From positions 2,214,501 through 2,278,500 of the forward strand of contig NC_080564.1 of NCBI RefSeq assembly GCF_030253575.1: DNA of 64,000 nt, read 5' to 3'. The DNA comes from Rhododendron vialii. Taxonomy: Eukaryota; Streptophyta; Magnoliopsida; Ericales; Ericaceae. Below the pieces are notes generated by a model. The model was not told the origin of the DNA and ran no database searches. It saw nothing but the letters and a program-made list of their open reading frames with translations. Both the position numbers and the translations under genes were made by a program. This document shows positions 1 to 12,076 of this stretch, in pieces. Position 1 is the first letter of the stretch; every line of letters starts with the position of its first letter.

Positions 1-180
1 GTATATGTAGTTCGAATATTTCATATTACATACTTCACTGTTTCTGTAGTTCACATGGGTGGACATTCCTCTGGCTCCATCTTGCTCACTGAGGTAAATG
101 TTGCAATGGAGTTTAAGCTAGGTGGTTCTTATAACTCTTAAACCGCTTTGTTGTACGGTAATTAGTGTTGTGCATATTTA

Positions 181-369
181 GGCTTTGTTTGGTTTTTAGG
201 GAAAGTGAGGGAAAGAAAATGAGAGGGAAATTGGGAGAGAAATTTTACTATTCACAACACTTGAATTCTTTTATTTTCTCTCCTCTTTCTCTCCAATCCA
301 AACAATTGGAGGGAAAATTTTTAACTTTCCTTTCTTTTCTCTCACTTCCCCTAAGTTCCAAACAAAGCC
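181..369. mobile_element. PIF/Harbinger (Tourist-like) MITE
   Basis: A 189-bp element starts GGCTTTGTTTGG and ends CCAAACAAAGCC. It is flanked on both sides by TTA (178-180 and 370-372), the TWA target duplication of PIF/Harbinger elements. The terminal inverted repeats extend imperfectly for about 50 bp. It lies in a PRAF intron, upstream of the first exon seen. Confidence 0.8.
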
Positions 370-828
370 TTAGGGACGTTAGTAAGTGATATTTGGATTC
401 CTGTAGTTGGCATGTTACGAACAAGCTATGTCTGGTACAAAATGAGAGTTTCTAGTGGAGTGCGCTTGTTATTACAAGTTGTTCCATTATGCACAGAGCA
501 ATACACTTGAATTATGTTGGTGTACTTGTATTATGTCAGTACTATTGTAGTTGGAATGCTACGAACAAGCTATGTTCCACTTGCTTCTTCGCGTACAAAA
601 TGAGACAGTATACATCATAAAGGTGTACTTTTGTACTCTATTTTGCATGTACACCAGAAACGTGCACACATTTGTTGATGTTTTGATAGAGCCACAATTT
701 TTATTCCTTTTGAGATGAGATCATTATCTTCTGATCTGAATGGATTTGTGTAATCATGTATGTCCCACTGTCATTTGCGTCCAAATGAAAATGGATTTTT
801 ATCTCTGAGTCTCATTCATTCTTAATAG

Positions 829-3280
829 GTTGAGAGTCTTGAAAAGCTATGTGAGACAAGGAACGAGGAAATAAAAGAATGTAAACAGAAAATTGAAGAA
901 GCGTGGTCTGTGGCGAAGGAGGAAGCTGCCAAGTCTAAAGCAGCGAAGGAGTTTATAAATGTTTTGAAATTGAAGGTAACGACTCTGCTCTCTTTGTTTT
1001 GTTAAATGCTGCATGTCCCATGATCTCGATTTGGCTTTTCAAAAGCAGAATATACCTGAAAGAGCTTCTTCAACAGTAAGTTGTATAGGTTGCTAACTTG
1101 TTATAGCTATATTGTAGCATGAAGTTCCTAGTTGTCCTCTCTGGGAATGTAAAATACATGATATGTCAGCCTACAGCAGAACTTTGTGCCAAATTTGGCA
1201 CTAGGTGTAGCTTTCGCTAAAAATGCAAGAACTCCATTTGTTTCTACCTCTCTCATGACGGGAGCCACATATAGCAATTCCATTTAGCATGTTTTTTAGA
1301 GAAAAACAGAAGAAAGATACTAACGAGATTGGAGCAACACTGATAAAACGTAGCATTTTGAAAAATATGTATTGCTCGAATATAGAATAGCTGGTCATTC
1401 AGCTACTGAACCATGGGAGATGCTCCAAGTGGAGCTGAAGTCATACTTGTATCATCAAACTATGCTTCCAAGTGTTGATAAAAAAAAAAAAAACTGTACG
1501 TGCTTCCAAGTTCTTCAGTGTCGATTTTAATTGTCACTTGTGTGACAAAACCAAAAAAAACGATCAACTCCACCAGTAAAATATCTTTGCATAGGTTGAG
1601 AAATGAAGTATCTGTAATTTGTCGCAGCTCCATACTACTTCAGAGGAACTTAAAGCGGAAAAGGAGTTCAAAGATCGAGTTAGTGCTCATCTCCCTCAAA
1701 TCACATCCGTACCTATAGATACCCCATCACTGAAGGATGCGAACACAATGTTAATTCCTACGCGTTTGCCGACCAAAGTTGGATCTCTGGAAGGGCAAAA
1801 AGTTGACAGTATATGTGGTCCTCAGATCTTTTTCTCCAATACTCTACAATCTATTTCTGATGGAGACTTCTACCGTGGCGGCCCTATGTTAGCAGAGGAA
1901 TCAATTGTCGAAAAAACTGCTTCTGTAGAAAATGGATTAAACCCCTTGAAGTATGAATGGGTTGAGAAGTGTGAACCCGGCGTTTATATCACGTTCATTA
2001 CCCTGCCAAGCGGGCAGAAGGGCGTCAAGCGAGTGAGATTCAGGTAATTCTATTTATCCATAACGACTCTTTTATGTCTATGGGAGTTTATTACTAGGGC
2101 AAATTTTCGTAGTCGCCCCTCTAGTTTTACGGTTGTCTCAATTTCGTCCTTGTAGTTTGTTTTACGTTCCAAATTGGTTAAATTGTTAACACCATTAATG
2201 AAACTAACGGAAAAAAATATGATTAAAAAATTAAGTGCTCCAATTTTCAATTTGGTTAAACCAGTGCGAAAATCTTATTTTTCTGATCATTTTATTTTAA
2301 ATGGTCATAATGAATTTTTGGCTTTAAGGCCTTCCAATGAGCACCCTTAGAGAGCCCTGAAACTAAATAACGAGTCTTCGGGTGCTTGTTGAAAGACCTT
2401 AGAGCAAAAAATTCATTACGACCATCTAGGATAAAATGATCAAAAAAATAAGATCTTCGCACCGGTTCAACCGGATTGAAAATTGGAACACTTAATTTTT
2501 TAATCATATTTTTTCCGTTAGTTTCATTAACGGTGTTAACGATTTTACCAATTTGGAACATAAAACAAACTACAAGGACGAAATTGAGACAATTGAAACT
2601 AGAGGGACGAAATTGAGACAATCGTAAAACTAGAGGGACGACTACGAAAATTTGCTCTTATAACTATGATGTTCCGTTTATTACCGGCCATGTATGGAAA
2701 AAGTTTTTTTTTAAGTGACTGAAAATAGAAAAAAAAGAAGAAAATGCTTTATTCTGTAGTTGGCAAACTATTATTTACTAAGAAGCACAAACACTATCAC
2801 ACACGCTTGGACGCCTGAAACACATACTTGACGAAAATATGAAGAAAACAAAAGAACGAGTATTTAAGCATGAATTCAGAGAATTGAGTTCAACGACTAG
2901 ATCAAAACAACGCGAATTTACTCCTAGAAATCCCTGCTCTAGTCTTTTTAATGTTAGAACCCTAAAGCGTTAAAATCAGATTCCTTTGGGATGGAGCTTT
3001 TAAATAGGTATCAGGAATTCCTGATAAAACCTAAGAAAATAAACTGTTATTTCACCAACAGGCATGGTTAGTTTTGATGTGTTTGTGTTAGTTCCATCGG
3101 TGTTCATATGATTTGACATTATTGTAAGCCAAACTCTTTGGAGCTCTAAATCTACTTGGAATGACTATTTGGGCCTTGGAATTGTGTAATTGCAGCCGGA
3201 AGAAATTCACCGCGAAGGAAGCAGAGAGATGGTGGGAAGAGAATGAACTAGCAGTATACCAGAAGTATGGGATTGAGTAA
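829..3280 (+). CDS. PRAF-like PH/RCC1/FYVE protein, C-terminal coiled coil and BRX domain (3' partial)
   Basis: Only the last three exons are inside the window: 829-975, 1628-2043 and 3196-3280 (TAA at 3278-3280). All junctions are GT-AG and the phases join (0, then 2+1). The first exon encodes a charged coiled-coil stretch beginning VESLEKLCETRNEEIKE. The second ends in EWVEKCEPGVYITFITLP and KRVRF, and the third supplies RKKF, ERWWEEN and VYQKYGIE. This is the C-terminal BRX (BREVIS RADIX) domain seen at the end of plant PH-RCC1-FYVE (PRAF) proteins. The family binds phosphoinositides through PH/FYVE and carries RCC1 repeats. Those N-terminal domains would lie left of position 1, so the family assignment rests on coiled coil plus BRX. 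A BRX-only protein is a less likely alternative. Both introns seen are larger than usual for transposon reasons. Confidence 0.85.
2095..2660. mobile_element. Large foldback element in PRAF-like intron
   Basis: The left arm (about 2095-2340) and right arm (about 2395-2660) are near-perfect inverted copies over roughly 240 bp around a short centre. The outer ends read GGGCAAATTTTCGTAGTCG and the reverse complement of CGACTACGAAAATTTGCTC. The right arm also carries a direct duplication of GACGAAATTGAGACAAT (about 2578 and 2607). It has no coding capacity. A terminal TTA may be the target duplication, but this is not certain. Confidence 0.7.
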
Positions 3281-4285
3281 AACATAAGCTCAAACTAATA
3301 TCATGGGAGACCAGTGGCTGATTTGGCTTTTTACCTCCACACTATAAAATCATTCACTTCTTGGGGCCAAAGCAGATATGGGTTCATATGGTGGAGTCTT
3401 GCTAAATCCACATGGTGGAAGTGTGGATGGTGAAGTAAGAAGGAAGATGGTGATTCAAAGTTAGTTACTGTTGCCTAGTAATGCTATTAACACAATATTT
3501 TGCATAACGATGTGCACGACATGCTCGTGTGGCACGGTTTGTTGGCGGTTGTATGAGATGGTATTTTTCAACACTAACGAGACAGTGCCACGTGAACATG
3601 TTCTGTAGATTATTGTGTGAAATATTGCGTTGACTGTTAATAGGCTTTTACGATGTGGGTGGAGAGGAAAGAGTGATTGGAGAGGGGATGAGAGTGATTT
3701 TTGGTGTAAAAAAAAAAAAAAAAAACCTGGCCCTCATCTTGTTCATAGGGAGCATATCTTGCCTACTTCATCGAACTGTATAGTTTTACACTTTTCATAG
3801 ATATCTCTCTCTCTTCCGGTAATATAGTACTTGATCCCTACCAAATCCATGTCTAGCAAAGATGAAACACATTCCGGAACAGAAGCATAAAAATGTAGAC
3901 CCTCAAGATCAACCGTTGCGTACTTCGCCAGTGTGTCGGCGCAGTGGCGTTGCAGCAGGCATGTCCTGCAGAGACCTGATGTTCAAGCATGGATGTGAAT
4001 TGACATATGGGCTGGAATTAATGCTGAACTTTGGCTTTGTGGTAACCAAATATTGCCTGTTCTCCATTTGACTTATATTCCCTCTGTTTTACAACTAATC
4101 CCTACCTTTGGCTGGGGATAATTGAATTCGTGGATAATAAGGCAGATAAAGATTACAAAAGTAAATTTAGTAATGACTTTTACTTCGAACGATCTACTGT
4201 TTGTGTCACGTCTCATGTAGACCACTGTCTAGTAACTTGTTGGAGACTCACAACATGACCTAAAATGCTCAAGTCCAAATTTGTA

Positions 4286-4429
4286 CTCCCTCCGTCCTAT
4301 AGAAATAATTGAGATCTATCATATAAGATCTATATTTGAAATGAAATTCATTACGGATTTATTAAGATATAACTAATTTTTTAGCCGATTAGAATGAAAC
4401 GAGGGACAATTAAATTGGGATGGAGGAAG
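4286..4429. mobile_element. Stowaway MITE
   Basis: It begins CTCCCTCCGTCC and ends GGATGGAGGAAG, with TA on each side (4284-4285, 4430-4431). These are the termini and TA duplication of Tc1/mariner-type Stowaway MITEs. Confidence 0.8.
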
Positions 4430-4674
4430 TATTAGTAATTTACATGACTTGTTGTATATCCAAGATTATCCATATAAATTCCGGATGGAGCTTCCGACGT
4501 GGGACGAAGTGCACCTTAACTTGTTTATACAGTTTGTTTATCAACTTTACAAATAAGTAATGGAAACCAAAGGATCCATCCACACACCTGAGCCTGACAG
4601 AAGTTATGCGAATTGTGAGATCAATGAATTTAAAGTTTTAAACAAGTATTATACTCCATAGGTATACGTGAACG

Positions 4675-4860
4675 GGTTTGGTCAAGTGAGTAAGAGAAAA
4701 CAACTAAAAGACTTCTTCTAAATGCCTCAAGTTCGAATACCATGGAAATCAAACATTTCAGATCTTAAAAGGTCACAGGAGGTTTGCCCGACCTTTAACT
4801 TCAGGATTCTGAAATTCGTCGAGATATGCGTAAACTGACCCGAACATCCGGTTAGAGAAA
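4675..4860 (+). mobile_element. SINE-like, tRNA-derived segment
   Basis: A box-A-like TTTGGTCAAGTGAGTAAG (about 4678) is followed about 50 bp later by a box-B-like GTTCGAATAC (4731-4740). The segment ends in an A-rich stretch near 4858-4870. The match to pol III boxes is partial. Confidence 0.4.
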
Positions 4861-5994
4861 ACAAAAAACAATACTGAATTATATTAAGAATGAATAAGAA
4901 ACGTAAACCCTAGAAAAGGGGAAAAGCACAAAAAGATGGATTGATGAAAAGGAAAAGTGTGAGAGGGAGAGAGGAATATAAAGACCACACAAGGGATCCT
5001 GCCGTGCCACGTCGAAACTTTTTAACTCACGTGGCAAAAGCTGGCCCCCAGCATCACAAGTTCTGGAGCACCTTATCAACCTTTCAGTTGAACAAACAAA
5101 AAACACACTTAGAACACATTTATGTTCATTTTTATCTGCTGCTTTAGTTGTAAGTGATTGTAAAAGTGCTTGAGTTGAGAATTTTTTCCAAGTGAGAATG
5201 GAGTTAATTACTATCTCATGCCCTTTTTAAAGGGAGATCCCAAGCGATCCCATTACCCTACTTTTGCTAAGTTAAAACTCAATAAAGGATACTAGCATGT
5301 CATTAAGTAACTTTTTCTTTTTGGGTTCGGCGGGTATCCGGATCAGTTTACATGCATCTCGACTAATTCTCTCTCTAGTTTGGTCAGAGACTAGCCATTA
5401 TTCATGCCGAGACTAAGGAATATTCACAAGAAATTTTTCATTGCGGCCTGACCCTAAACATTGAGTGAGGAAGGATCCCCCGGCCCATGTGTGCCCATAC
5501 CAATAGCAATACGTGGTGAGGAAGGTTTGTGGAATACTATGTGACAGTGTTCCAGGATCAATTTGTAATCACTAGTGATAAAACAATATTCGTGCATTAT
5601 GGGTGCGCGATCATTATGAAATATTAAATCTTGTCATACAATGGAAAAGCCCATTTTTCTTAGACGACTAAACGATCAAATTGCGATGCCAACTATGTTG
5701 ATCTTTTTCTCTCTCCGTCTAACATTTGGACTGTCTAAATCACGTTTAGATGGCTGGATCGCCGACGGAGTACCATGTGTGTGGTACCGCTCGACACCCA
5801 AAAACTTCTTGTGAAAAAGAGATGCCCCGCAGAAAAGGGAGAGTTTTTGTCGGTGGACCGGCAGTTGAATTGGCTACCAGTCAATTGATTATGTGAAAGG
5901 AACATTCTCTAGATTGGGGGTGATCCAAAGAACTGAAAAGAGAGAAGGGAGAGAGAGACAGAGGAACATTCTTTAGTAATTTGATGAAATGATC

Positions 5995-5996
5995 AT

Positions 5997-6024
<28 letters not shown>
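5995..6024. repeat. (GA)n microsatellite
   Basis: Uninterrupted GA dinucleotide run. Confidence 0.9.
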
Positions 6025-6027
<3 letters not shown>

Positions 6028-6304
6028 AAAGGCCCAGCCGCCAATTCGTTGTCTACACAACGGTTTCTCGTTAACGTAAGATCCTTGTCTCAACAGAAAT
6101 ACCTGTCGGTAATGCAACGAATCAGGTGTGACCACCTGGAGCTCGGATTCCAAGAAAGGACGATTAAGAAGCATAGCATAATCGGAGACAGAAGAAACAT
6201 AAAACATTCTGCGAAATAATCATTAATTAATAAAATGCAAAAAAAGTATTAAAGCTGGAAAAGTGCATGGGGTGAAATACACAAGTACTGGTACAAAAAT
6301 ACAC

Positions 6305-6400
6305 CGAGGTTAGCTCGGTTGGTTAATCAGTTTGCTCTCCACACAATTGACCAGTATTTGATTCTTGGGACCAAGCCGCAATAAATTAATTTCTTCTCGC
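6305..6400 (+). mobile_element. SINE-like, tRNA-derived segment
   Basis: GGTTAGCTCGGTTGG (6308-6322) resembles a tRNA/SINE A box. A degenerate B-box-like GATTCTTGGGACC follows near 6360. No cloverleaf can be drawn, so it is not a functional tRNA gene. Confidence 0.45.
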
Positions 6401-6901
6401 TTTCCAAGTTCCAGACGTGGATGGCTTTTCTTTGATCGGATTGGAGAGATGATTTGTCTAAATCGCGTAAAATCGTAGATAGACTCAGACACCCCGCGCG
6501 ACCATCGAAAGAATAAAAATCACCCACATTATTTTGTTTGTGTTGAGAATATTTGTCATTCAACCAGGGAATTCTACATGACGATGTTACAAGATACTTC
6601 AGGAATACTACATAACAATATTGCTGGGGATTTTAGTGAATACTCCGTATTCTACAGAGCTTGGAATGAAAGACAACAAGCATCATAAAAAGTATAAATA
6701 TTTTATATATCTGCTATGTGGGGGCAAAAAGCAATTTCAAAGTTATAAAAGGCAAGGGGGGCCGGGGGTGGCAGCCTCCCCCTCGTTTGCTTTTCTCTCC
6801 TCCCTCCTTTCTCTTTTTGTTCTCTTTTCAGTCCTTATCAATCCCCCTCAACCCCCCCCCACTTCTCCCTCCCTCTCTCTCCTCTTTGCATCTTCTCTCC
6901 A

Positions 6902-6905
<4 letters not shown>

Positions 6906-6945
<40 letters not shown>
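6906..6945. repeat. (CT)n microsatellite in NAC leader
   Basis: A CT run about 250 bp upstream of the NAC start codon, in a pyrimidine-rich tract (6780-6945) likely to be promoter or 5' leader. Confidence 0.85.
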
Positions 6946-6949
<4 letters not shown>

Positions 6950-7196
6950 GTTCCAATGATTAGATCATATATATGCCAAGAGTAATAACTGTCTAAATTT
7001 TTTGTGTCTTTTATTGTGCAGTTTGTACATATAGCTTCTTGATTTTAATTTCAAAGGCTGGTCTAGCTCTTTGTTTTTTGGATAAGAGGCTGGTCCCACC
7101 TTTTCGTTAGAGTTCAATTGACTAGACAAAGATTGATCAGAATTTTTAAGTTAGGAGAAGAAGGAGGAGGAAGGAGAGAATATATATACTCCGTAT

Positions 7197-10100
7197 ATGG
7201 CACCTGTTTCATTGCCTCCGGGATTCCGGTTCCATCCGACGGACGAGGAACTGGTGGGTTACTACCTCAGGAGAAAGATTAACGGCCATGAAATCGAGCT
7301 TGAGATCATACCCGAAGTTGATCTCTACAAGTGCGAGCCGTGGGACTTACCAGGTATATCTCGTGTTTGGTCCTGTACAATTCTAAATATTCTAGCGAAT
7401 TGTATTAATTTTCAGGTTAAATAAGACATTTTCTTTGGGATTATTGGCCCTACAAGTTAATTCCTTGAGTGGAAAATTTTCTTAAAATTTCGATATGTGT
7501 GGGTAAAAATTCCAAAAAATTCAAGTTATCAATCATTTTATAGGTTATTGAATGTATAAAATTAAATAGCGGCTATACACGTACATGTGATATCATCTTT
7601 TCTTCGGACCTTGCAAGTAGTAATATATACATATAAATATATTATTTATTACGAATTTGAAAATACAAGTTATTCGGGCCCTTGCTAGACACAAATCCTT
7701 CGTCCACCACCCGTATGTTAACCTTGTATGGTTGGCACAATGAGAGCTAGTTGGCAATTAGCTAGGAACTCCAGAAATAGAGCTTTCAACCACATTTCTA
7801 TCAACGCGGATCCTTGAGGGTCAGCAATCAGCATGTGTGTTGTTTTCCCATCTAGATAGTCCAAAAGTATTTTAAATGGTTTACATTTTAAAAAAAAAAA
7901 CTCTTCCAGGGATTTTTTTTTTTTTAAATCTGGACCATAAATTGTCGAGATGGACGGTCCAGATTGGAGACAACACACATGCTAACCTTTGAGGTCAGCA
8001 GGATCCCGGGTTTTCTACATTAGATCATTTCATGCGTGGTTTAGCTTATGCTTTGATTGAGCCCTGATTACTTGGTTCATTGAGCCAGATACTGCGATAT
8101 ATAAGAAACTGTACATAAGTCCACATATGAATCGGGTTATATATATTGATTATAGACGTGATGTACATCTATATATCTGCAAATAAATACTATATGATAT
8201 ATTAATGAAGAAACCTATAACACAAAAGATTAAAAAGTGAGTACGAAGAAAGGTATAATTCATGACCATACATAACTTAATGGATGCATTAATTTCCTTT
8301 TCCCAATTTGGTAAGAGCTGCATAAACATATTTTAAAACCCTAATGAAAAGTCTTAACTATTCTCGAGCCGATCCGGTATAATGTTTCAAAACATAATGG
8401 TACAATGTGTATTCAAAGTGTTTATGGCCCTGACCAATTAATCGAGATGCACATAAGTTGGCCACAACACATGTTTATGGCCCTAGCACTGTATTATAAG
8501 CCAATATCGTGGCTTACAATTTGAAAATTGTGACTGTCGTGTAATTCTGATATATTAACATCCGTATGATGAAACTTTCCGATTACTACACAATTTTTTC
8601 GTATGAATTCATTTAACGAGATTCGAAACTGGTGCAGGAAAAGCATTATTGCCAAGCAAGGATCTGGAGTGGTATTTCTTTAGTCCCCGAGACCGGAAAT
8701 ACCCGAACGGGTCGAGGACTAACCGCGCAACGAAAGCCGGTTACTGGAAAGCCACGGGGAAGGATCGGAAAGTGAACTCGGAGAGGAGGGCAGTGGGGAT
8801 GAAGAAAACCCTAGTTTACTACAGAGGGAGAGCACCTCATGGGGCACGTACGGGTTGGGTTATGCATGAATATAGGCTTGATGAGAGAGAGTGCGAGTCT
8901 CAAACTGCGTCAGGCTTGCAGGTAATACCTCTCTCTCTCTCTCTCATGCACTCTCTTCTATATAGAGATTTTTCTGGTTACTCTAGTCGTGGCAATTGAA
9001 AAAGTCCTTTGCAAACGTGTACAACCCAATATGGATAGTACATATTGACAATTAATAGTTTAGATTTGTTAAATATTTCTTAAATTTACTAAGTAATATC
9101 TAACATTGGACCTATCCAAAGGATGGATGAGGCTTTCGGGCATGCATAACGGGTTGGCTTCCCACATCGGAAAGTTTGAGTTTTTTGTGTGTATTTTAGC
9201 TGACGTACATGAGGAGAATGACTTGTCTAGAAATCCGTGAAACGTGAATTTTAATCTCTTTAGTTCATTTAACTTAGCGGAAACACACCGAATTATCCTT
9301 TTCGAATTTTTGAGTTGAATTTTTTAACTTGAAACGAAAGAACCACAGCATGAATCCTCCCTCTCAACGAATTAAAGTTCTTTAGAAAAAAACATTACTA
9401 CTAAAATTTCAAGGCACTGATCATATAGTAATCTCCTTTGATTATGGATTGGCTGCAGGATGCCTATGCACTATGCCGTATATTCAAGAAGACAATAACT
9501 GCACCAAAGACTGGAGGAGAGCAATACTATGGTGCCTCATCTTCTAACCAGATATCCAGCAACCACTCCTCAAGTGTAGACCTGTATTCCGAGGGAAGAT
9601 CGTGTGATGATCTGGAGAATTATGATCACCATCAATTCCCAATGGACAGATGCTCAGTACCCAACATTAACATCCATGGATCTACCGGTAACGCCGGCGG
9701 CGGCGGTGCTAGTACTGATGGGAATTGGATGCGCTACTTATCAGAGGATGCATTTGGCTTCTCAAATCCATCTTTTCCAAGTTATGGGATGGTTCCAAAT
9801 TCTCCATCCAAGGTAATATAACTGGTATAATATTTTTCCTAATAATAGTTTGGACACAAATGTATTCAAAACCGTCCGATGCACATGAGTCTTATGAATG
9901 TACCGACGACACGCATTGAATGGCTCCCAATACAATGCTAGCTTGGCCGCAAGTTTTTGTTTACCAGGTCGCAAACTATTGCACCTGGCTACAAACTTTT
10001 GCACATGGCCGTAAATTTTTGTGTACCATGCTGGCAGGCCACAAACTATTGCACTTGGCCGTAAATTTTGTGTACCAGGCCACAAACTTTTGCAAAGATC

Positions 10101-12076
10101 TTTCGAGGGGCTTCCCTTTCATTACTTCTTTCGAGGGAAGAATGAACTATTACTCTTGGTCGCAAACTATTGCACTTGGCCACAAACTTTTGCACATGGC
10201 AGTAAATTTTTGTGTACTAGGCTAGTTGTAGCGTGCTAGCGCCCTGATGACCACCCGGGCGGAAATGGGTTTCTTTCGGGACGGAAATTACTGAGATCGC
10301 CACTGCTCATCCTGGCACGGGCCACCCGGGCGGGATTTTCAGCGACGTCAGCGAGAACAGTTTTCACAGCTCAACAGTAATTTGCTTCCAAATAAAAAGA
10401 GAACAACTTCATTGTTATCAAATACTATTGTGTACTGAAAATCTGTTTGTGTAGAATTGTTAGCGTACTGAATCTGATAAATGTTCTGCTGTTATTTTTT
10501 TTCAGGTCGACATAGCATTGGAGTGTGTAAGGTTGCAGCACCAGCTCTCCCTACCACCGCTGCAAGTACACGACTTCCCCACCGGCGGCTTCCCGGACCC
10601 GAGGATGCTGCAATACTCCAGTTCTACCCCTGCCAGTGGTCACGGTGACGTTTTGCAGGAAATTCTATCAGTGGCTCAGGCCTCTCGGCAACTGATTAAT
10701 CAAGACACATGGGGTGGAAGCTATGCCCCTAGTGATGATTTTTCGTTCCAACCTTATTCTGAACACCAAATTGGTGATCATCATGGCCTGGGTACTAATT
10801 TTCCAAGATTGATGGAGAGGTCAGGGGACCAAGATCAGAATACCACGAGTATAGAGATTGGAGGGTTGGATGAGGGATTCAGGACTGAAAGAATGGCGGA
10901 GAACTTGCGATGGGTTGGAATGTCTAGCAGAGATCTCGACAAGGTACTAATTACTTGCACGCGATCATGTTATCTCCCAAAAGAACTTACAAAAAAATGA
11001 TATGTTTTCCCGGATAGCTGATTATTGGATGGTCCTTGGGCGCGAACATGTGGCCCACCCTAGGACTATCCAAAAAAAAAAAAATAGTGTGTGGCACTCC
11101 TAGTTAATATAGTCGCTTAACATATAGTATCACCAGAATGTAAATAGAAAGGAGAGATTTTGCTTATTGGGATCAGGTAATTTGCTGGAGTACTAAATAG
11201 GAGAAAACATTGGTGATATGTTCAATTTAGAATGCTAATGTGAATTTCTGTTCTGTTTTTCAGAGCTTCTCGGATGAATTCAAGAGTGTTCTGATAGAAA
11301 ACATTTCGTGTTTTCAGACAACAGAAGGCCATGAGAATCAAGGTACCAAAATTCCACATGTTTCATATTTCCTTTTCATTTTTATACCATAAGGTCCATA
11401 AATACGGACACAGAGGGATACATATTACATACACATATATTGTCGACGTTTTTGTTTCGTTCTCTAACATAACAGATTGGTTGCAGGGGCAATGGATCAT
11501 CGTAACAACTTCGACGAATCCAACGATAGAGATGAAAATGACTTCCCATTCGGATTCACTGACGATAACCCGGATGAGAACTTTCTAGTTGATGACTTAT
11601 CCAGCTCGCCGGACTTTGAATTTGATGAGAAAATCGAAGTGAATCACGGGATGTTGGTTTCAACTCGACAAGTATCCGAGACATTCTTCCACCAAACAGT
11701 GCCTTCTGAAACTGTCAAAGTGTATCTAAACCCATCGGCGAAAACAGACTCACCAACAAAGCACAAGAATGGAAATTCATCGGAAAATTCGAAGAGAAGC
11801 AAAGGAATCATGAAGCTATGGGGGAAAACAATGAGCCCTGCCATCGGCGTCGTTGCATTCCTTTGGACTTATTTCTTGTGCTTCGGGGAATGTTTGGATG
11901 ATGAAAAATCAAGAGACAGAGCTCCGGCCGCCGAAGGAGGTTCGGCGAAAACTCGGTTTGTTGGAAGGATAGGAGGGAGAATTTCTAGTGGTGTTTTGAA
12001 CAAGATATGGGCATGCATTACCATAGCTTTGGCTATTTGTAGCATTTGGGTGCAAAATATTGCACCTTCCCCTTAA
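7197..12076 (+). CDS. NAC-domain transcription factor with hydrophobic, likely membrane-anchored C-terminus
   Basis: Six exons join in frame: 7197-7353, 8638-8921, 9459-9812, 10506-10943, 11264-11342 and 11487-12076, giving 633 residues. The N-terminus has the NAC subdomains in order: [19 protein letters not shown], then [68 protein letters not shown] and [11 protein letters not shown]. This region binds DNA and dimerises. The rest is acidic and low complexity, as in NAC activation regions. Two hydrophobic stretches lie near the end, about residues 556-570 ([14 protein letters not shown]) and 611-625 ([15 protein letters not shown]), as in membrane-tethered NACs (NTLs) released by proteolysis. 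Domain sequence and length resemble the Arabidopsis NAC028/045/086 group, but I cannot fix the orthologue. Start: the first ATG, immediately before the conserved NAC A block. Confidence 0.93.
7800..8012. mobile_element. Foldback element in NAC intron 1
   Basis: Left GGATCCTTGAGGGTCAGC...CAGCATGTGTGTTGT is matched by the inverted right arm ACAACACACATGCTAAC...GAGGTCAGCAGGATCC. The arms are about 45 bp, with A- and T-tracts in the centre. The rest of this intron (7354-8637) shows nothing else recognisable. Confidence 0.6.
9926..10340. repeat. Degenerate tandem repeats in NAC intron 3
   Basis: A unit close to GGYCRCAAACTWTTGCACNTGG recurs at least five times between about 9940 and 10200. It alternates with GTAAATTTTTGTGTACCA and is interrupted by an unrelated piece at 10100-10150. 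A GC-rich block follows, with CCACCCGGGCGG twice (about 10251 and 10323). The origin is unknown. Confidence 0.6.

Larger units (their letters stand above)
3281..7196. other. Intergenic: PRAF-like to NAC
   Basis: No convincing gene is seen. Short ORFs at 3862-4071 and 4879-5147 have no recognisable domain. The stretch holds a Stowaway MITE, two tRNA-derived SINE-like segments, a GA microsatellite and the NAC leader. The segment at 4450-4515 resembles part of the 302-bp tandem unit at 47.7-48.7 kb (both contain a run like TCCGACGTGGGACG / TCCGATGTGGGACG). Confidence 0.6.

Noticed and set aside
52-93. Possible extra PRAF-like exon ending CTCACTGAG before GTAAAT
   Set aside because: In the phase required by the next exon the peptide does not look like the coiled coil expected there.
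3862-4071. 69-codon ORF
   Set aside because: No recognised domain, no splice partners, no supporting context.
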